From: Halomarinibacterium sp041392125
GTDB lineage: Bacteria > Bacteroidota > Bacteroidia > Flavobacteriales > Flavobacteriaceae
Direction of reading: 5' to 3'
Assembly: GCA_041392125.1 (NCBI GenBank)
Contig: JAWKMR010000003.1
Span: 62,001 to 126,000 of the forward strand
Length of the DNA: 64,000 bases
Both the position numbers and the translations under genes were made by a program. This document shows, piece by piece, positions 61,879 through 64,000 of this stretch (its first letter is position 1; each line of letters starts with the position of its first letter). Below the pieces are notes generated by a model. That model had not been told where the DNA came from and made no database searches. It was given only the letters and a program-made list of their open reading frames with translations.

Positions 61879-62586
61879 ATGCAATACAAAAGAATATTAC
61901 TTAAGCTCTCCGGCGAAGCCTTAATGGGAGAACAACAATATGGTATTGACCCTGTAAGACTCCAGGAATATGCAGACGAAATAAAGAATATTGTTTCAAA
62001 AGGAGTGCAAGTGGCTATCGTCATTGGCGGAGGGAATATTTTTAGAGGCGTTTCGGGAGTGAGTGGTGGTATGGATCGTGTACAAGGCGACCACATGGGG
62101 ATGTTGGCAACCGTTATTAATGGTCTTGCCTTGCAAAGCGCCTTGGAGAATGAAGGAGTACAAACCCGTTTGCAAAGCGCCATAAAAATGGACGAAGTCG
62201 CAGAACCCTTTATAAGAAGAAGGGCTATCCGTCATCTTGAAAAAGGACGTGTAGTTATTTTTGGAGGCGGCACCGGAAACCCTTATTTCACTACAGATTC
62301 GGCCGCTGTATTGCGTGCTATTGAAGTAGGAGCCGATGTTATTTTAAAAGGAACCCGTGTGGATGGTATTTATACTAGCGATCCTGAAAAAGATAGTAGT
62401 GCTACCAAATTCGATTTTATTACTTTTGATGACGTCTTAAGAAAAGGGTTGAAGGTTATGGATACAACAGCATTTACCCTTAGCCAAGAAAACGAACTTC
62501 CTATTATTGTTTTTGACATGAATACCAAAGGAAATTTACTTAAAGTGGTGTCAGGAGAAAATATAGGGACTAAGGTTAATCTTTAA
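61879..62586 (+). CDS. pyrH: UMP kinase
   Basis: Phosphorylates UMP to UDP; the bacterial hexameric enzyme belongs to the amino acid kinase fold and is unlike eukaryotic UMP/CMP kinases. The 235 residues include RILLKLSGEALMG at the N-terminus, AIVIGGGNIFRG, GDHMGMLATVINGLAL, and FGGGTGNPYFTTDSAAVLRA. Followed by frr after 41 bases, the usual pairing. Confidence 0.98.
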   Translation: MQYKRILLKLSGEALMGEQQYGIDPVRLQEYADEIKNIVSKGVQVAIVIGGGNIFRGVSGVSGGMDRVQGDHMGMLATVINGLALQSALENEGVQTRLQSAIKMDEVAEPFIRRRAIRHLEKGRVVIFGGGTGNPYFTTDSAAVLRAIEVGADVILKGTRVDGIYTSDPEKDSSATKFDFITFDDVLRKGLKVMDTTAFTLSQENELPIIVFDMNTKGNLLKVVSGENIGTKVNL

Positions 62587-62627
62587 TTTGGTCTAATTAT
62601 TGCTTACCGGGTTATAAAATTTTTACG

Positions 62628-63182
62628 ATGGAAGAAGAAATTCAATTTATACTAGATACTGCCGAAGAGGCTATGAAGGATGCCCTAAAGCATCTTGAAA
62701 AAAAGTTAGTAGCCATTAGGGCAGGAAAAGCCTCCCCAGCTATGCTTAATGGGGTTATGGTAAATTACTACGGAAATCCTACCCCGCTTAACCAAGTTGC
62801 AAACGTGAATACTTCAGATGGGATGACCATTATTATCCAGCCATGGGAAAAAGCCATGATTTCTGAAATTGAAAAAGGAATTCAAATTGCCAACTTAGGT
62901 TTTAACCCCATGAATAATGGCGAAAGTGTCATTATCAATGTCCCACCGCTTACCGAAGAACGACGCAGGGAACTTGCCAAACAGGCAAAAGCGGAAGCGG
63001 AAGAATCGAAAATTGGTGTTAGAAATGATCGTAAAAATGCCAATAATGAAATAAAAGCGCTGGAAGTTTCAGAAGATTTAAAGAAAAATCTTGAAATTGA
63101 CATTCAAAAAATGACCGACCATCACATTCAGCAAATTGATGCTATTTTGACAAAAAAAGAGGCCGAAATTATGAAGGTGTAA
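62628..63182 (+). CDS. frr: Ribosome recycling factor
   Basis: RRF splits post-termination ribosomes together with EF-G. The 184-residue length and motifs are standard: AIRAGKASPAMLNGVMVNYY, QPWEKAMISEIEKGIQIANL, PPLTEERRRELAKQAKAEAE. Last gene of the pyrH-frr unit, closed by a terminator that belongs to a repeat family. Confidence 0.98.
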   Translation: MEEEIQFILDTAEEAMKDALKHLEKKLVAIRAGKASPAMLNGVMVNYYGNPTPLNQVANVNTSDGMTIIIQPWEKAMISEIEKGIQIANLGFNPMNNGESVIINVPPLTEERRRELAKQAKAEAEESKIGVRNDRKNANNEIKALEVSEDLKKNLEIDIQKMTDHHIQQIDAILTKKEAEIMKV

Positions 63183-63224
63183 CTGTTCTCTCTTTTTAAG
63201 CCAACTTAAAATAATAATAAAAAC

Positions 63225-63253
63225 ATCCCCCTTTATCCCCCTTCAAAGGGGGA
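63225..63253. repeat. Short copy of the palindromic repeat found in polA
   Basis: The stretch begins ATCCCCCT and ends CCCCCTTCAAAGGGGGA (preceded by AC), matching the two ends of the reverse-complemented polA element but with four bases in place of its middle palindrome. Confidence 0.65.
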
Positions 63254-63260
63254 TTTTTTA
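63235..63260 (+). terminator. Intrinsic terminator after frr
   Basis: TCCCCCTT pairs with AAGGGGGA and is followed by a run of six T, about 53 bases after the frr stop. The stem is formed by the repeat copy. Confidence 0.85.
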
Positions 63261-63347
63261 TCGTTATTTTTTCAAAATAATAACAGATACTTTCCTTTGG
63301 AATCCTTTGTATTTTAATACCTTTGCCCCAATTTTAAGTTTCCCTTT

Positions 63348-64000
63348 TTGAACAAACTTTTCAGTATCGGTTTTTGGAGTGCTGTTGCCCGTTTTATACT
63401 TCGCAACAGAACCTTACTTATCATTTTTATAGTAGCTACCACTGTTTTTTTTGCGCTACAATGGAAAAACATGAGGTTTACCTATACCGAGGCCAACCTG
63501 CTCCCAGATAATCATCAATACAACGAAGAGTATCAGGAATTTTTAGACAAATTTGGAGAAGAGGGAAACCTAATTATTATGGGGATAAAAGATTCCGTTC
63601 TTTTTAATCCTAAAAATTTTAATGCCTGGACACGTCTTTCAAAAGACATTGCTTCATACAAAGAAGTGGAGTTATCACTTTCTATTGGCGACCTTCAAAA
63701 ATTAGAAAAAAGAGCCGATAGTGCTGCTTTTCAATTGATTCCTTTTATTCAGGATTCCGTTTTAGATTCCAAAAAATTGGAACGGTACCGCTATGAGCTT
63801 TTTAATAAGCTGCCCTTTTATGAAGGCTTAGTCTATAGTCCCAATAAAAAATCTGTTAGGACTGCCATTTATTTAAAGAAAGATATTGTTAATACTTCGG
63901 CGAGACGCGATTTTATTATTAATGATTTAATTCCGCTTATTGAAAGTTTTGAAACCGAAACAGGCATTACGGTTTATACTTCGGGGATGCCTTACATTAG
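63348..64000 (+). CDS. RND/MMPL-family transporter (N-terminal part; continues beyond window)
   Basis: About 217 residues of a larger protein. After a short N-terminus (NKLFSIGFWSAVARFILRNR) there is one membrane helix (TLLIIFIVATTVFFALQW), then a large periplasmic loop with TYTEANLLPDNHQYNEEYQE and FLDKFGEEGNLIIMGIKD, the start of a porter domain typical of MMPL/RND exporters in this phylum, which would have about 780 residues. The proposed start is TTG at 63348; the first ATG (63471) would delete the helix, so it is not the start. The substrate is unknown. Confidence 0.85.
   Translation, partial: MNKLFSIGFWSAVARFILRNRTLLIIFIVATTVFFALQWKNMRFTYTEANLLPDNHQYNEEYQEFLDKFGEEGNLIIMGIKDSVLFNPKNFNAWTRLSKDIASYKEVELSLSIGDLQKLEKRADSAAFQLIPFIQDSVLDSKKLERYRYELFNKLPFYEGLVYSPNKKSVRTAIYLKKDIVNTSARRDFIINDLIPLIESFETETGITVYTSGMPYI

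Overview
The window is a stretch of chromosome from a Bacteroidota bacterium, almost certainly a member of the Flavobacteriaceae. The evidence is the T9SS translocon gene sprA, an alternative complex III (actABCDEF) fused in one operon to an aa3-type oxidase, promoters of the TTG-N19-TAnnTTTG type, a DUF2723 membrane glycosyltransferase, DUF5916 and tail-fibre-type surface proteins, and moderately AT-rich DNA. I see no prophage, transposon or CRISPR array; most of the window is core genome.

Layout. 1-6.7 kb (minus): sprA (3' end beyond the window) and ruvA. 6.9-7.4 kb: a small unknown gene. 7.4-13.2 kb (minus): maeB, queG, ruvB and a MATE exporter. 13.3-25.0 kb (minus): an eight-gene respiratory operon transcribed actA-B-C-D-E-F-coxB-coxA, in which quinol oxidation by ACIII feeds cytochrome c oxidase. 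25.2-30.0 kb: a SPOR-domain protein facing the rimP-nusA-infB operon, whose leader carries a terminator-like hairpin. 30.1-38.6 kb: a universal stress protein, an unknown exported protein, tRNA-Gln, a DUF2723 glycosyltransferase overlapping a polysaccharide deacetylase, a thioredoxin-like protein lacking one active-site Cys, a membrane phosphoesterase and an exported glycosylasparaginase.

38.7-53.0 kb is the accessory-flavoured part. It contains a very large repetitive fibre gene with YadA-like head repeats and a C-terminal S74 chaperone, broken by a frameshift and preceded by a promoter plus terminator that could make a small RNA. Next come the cyanophycin genes (cphA, cphB, and an isoaspartyl peptidase able to finish the breakdown). 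They are followed by a TPR histidine kinase, a LytTR response regulator and a second, smaller fibre protein. Identical 21-bp-period direct repeats lie before the regulator gene and before the second fibre gene; these look like LytTR operators, so this trio may be a self-regulating surface-fibre switch.

53.0-64 kb: polA (carrying an in-frame palindromic repeat whose short relative forms the frr terminator), a DUF5916 outer-membrane protein, the translation run rplM-rpsI-rpsB-tsf, then pyrH-frr, and the start of an RND/MMPL exporter that runs off the window.
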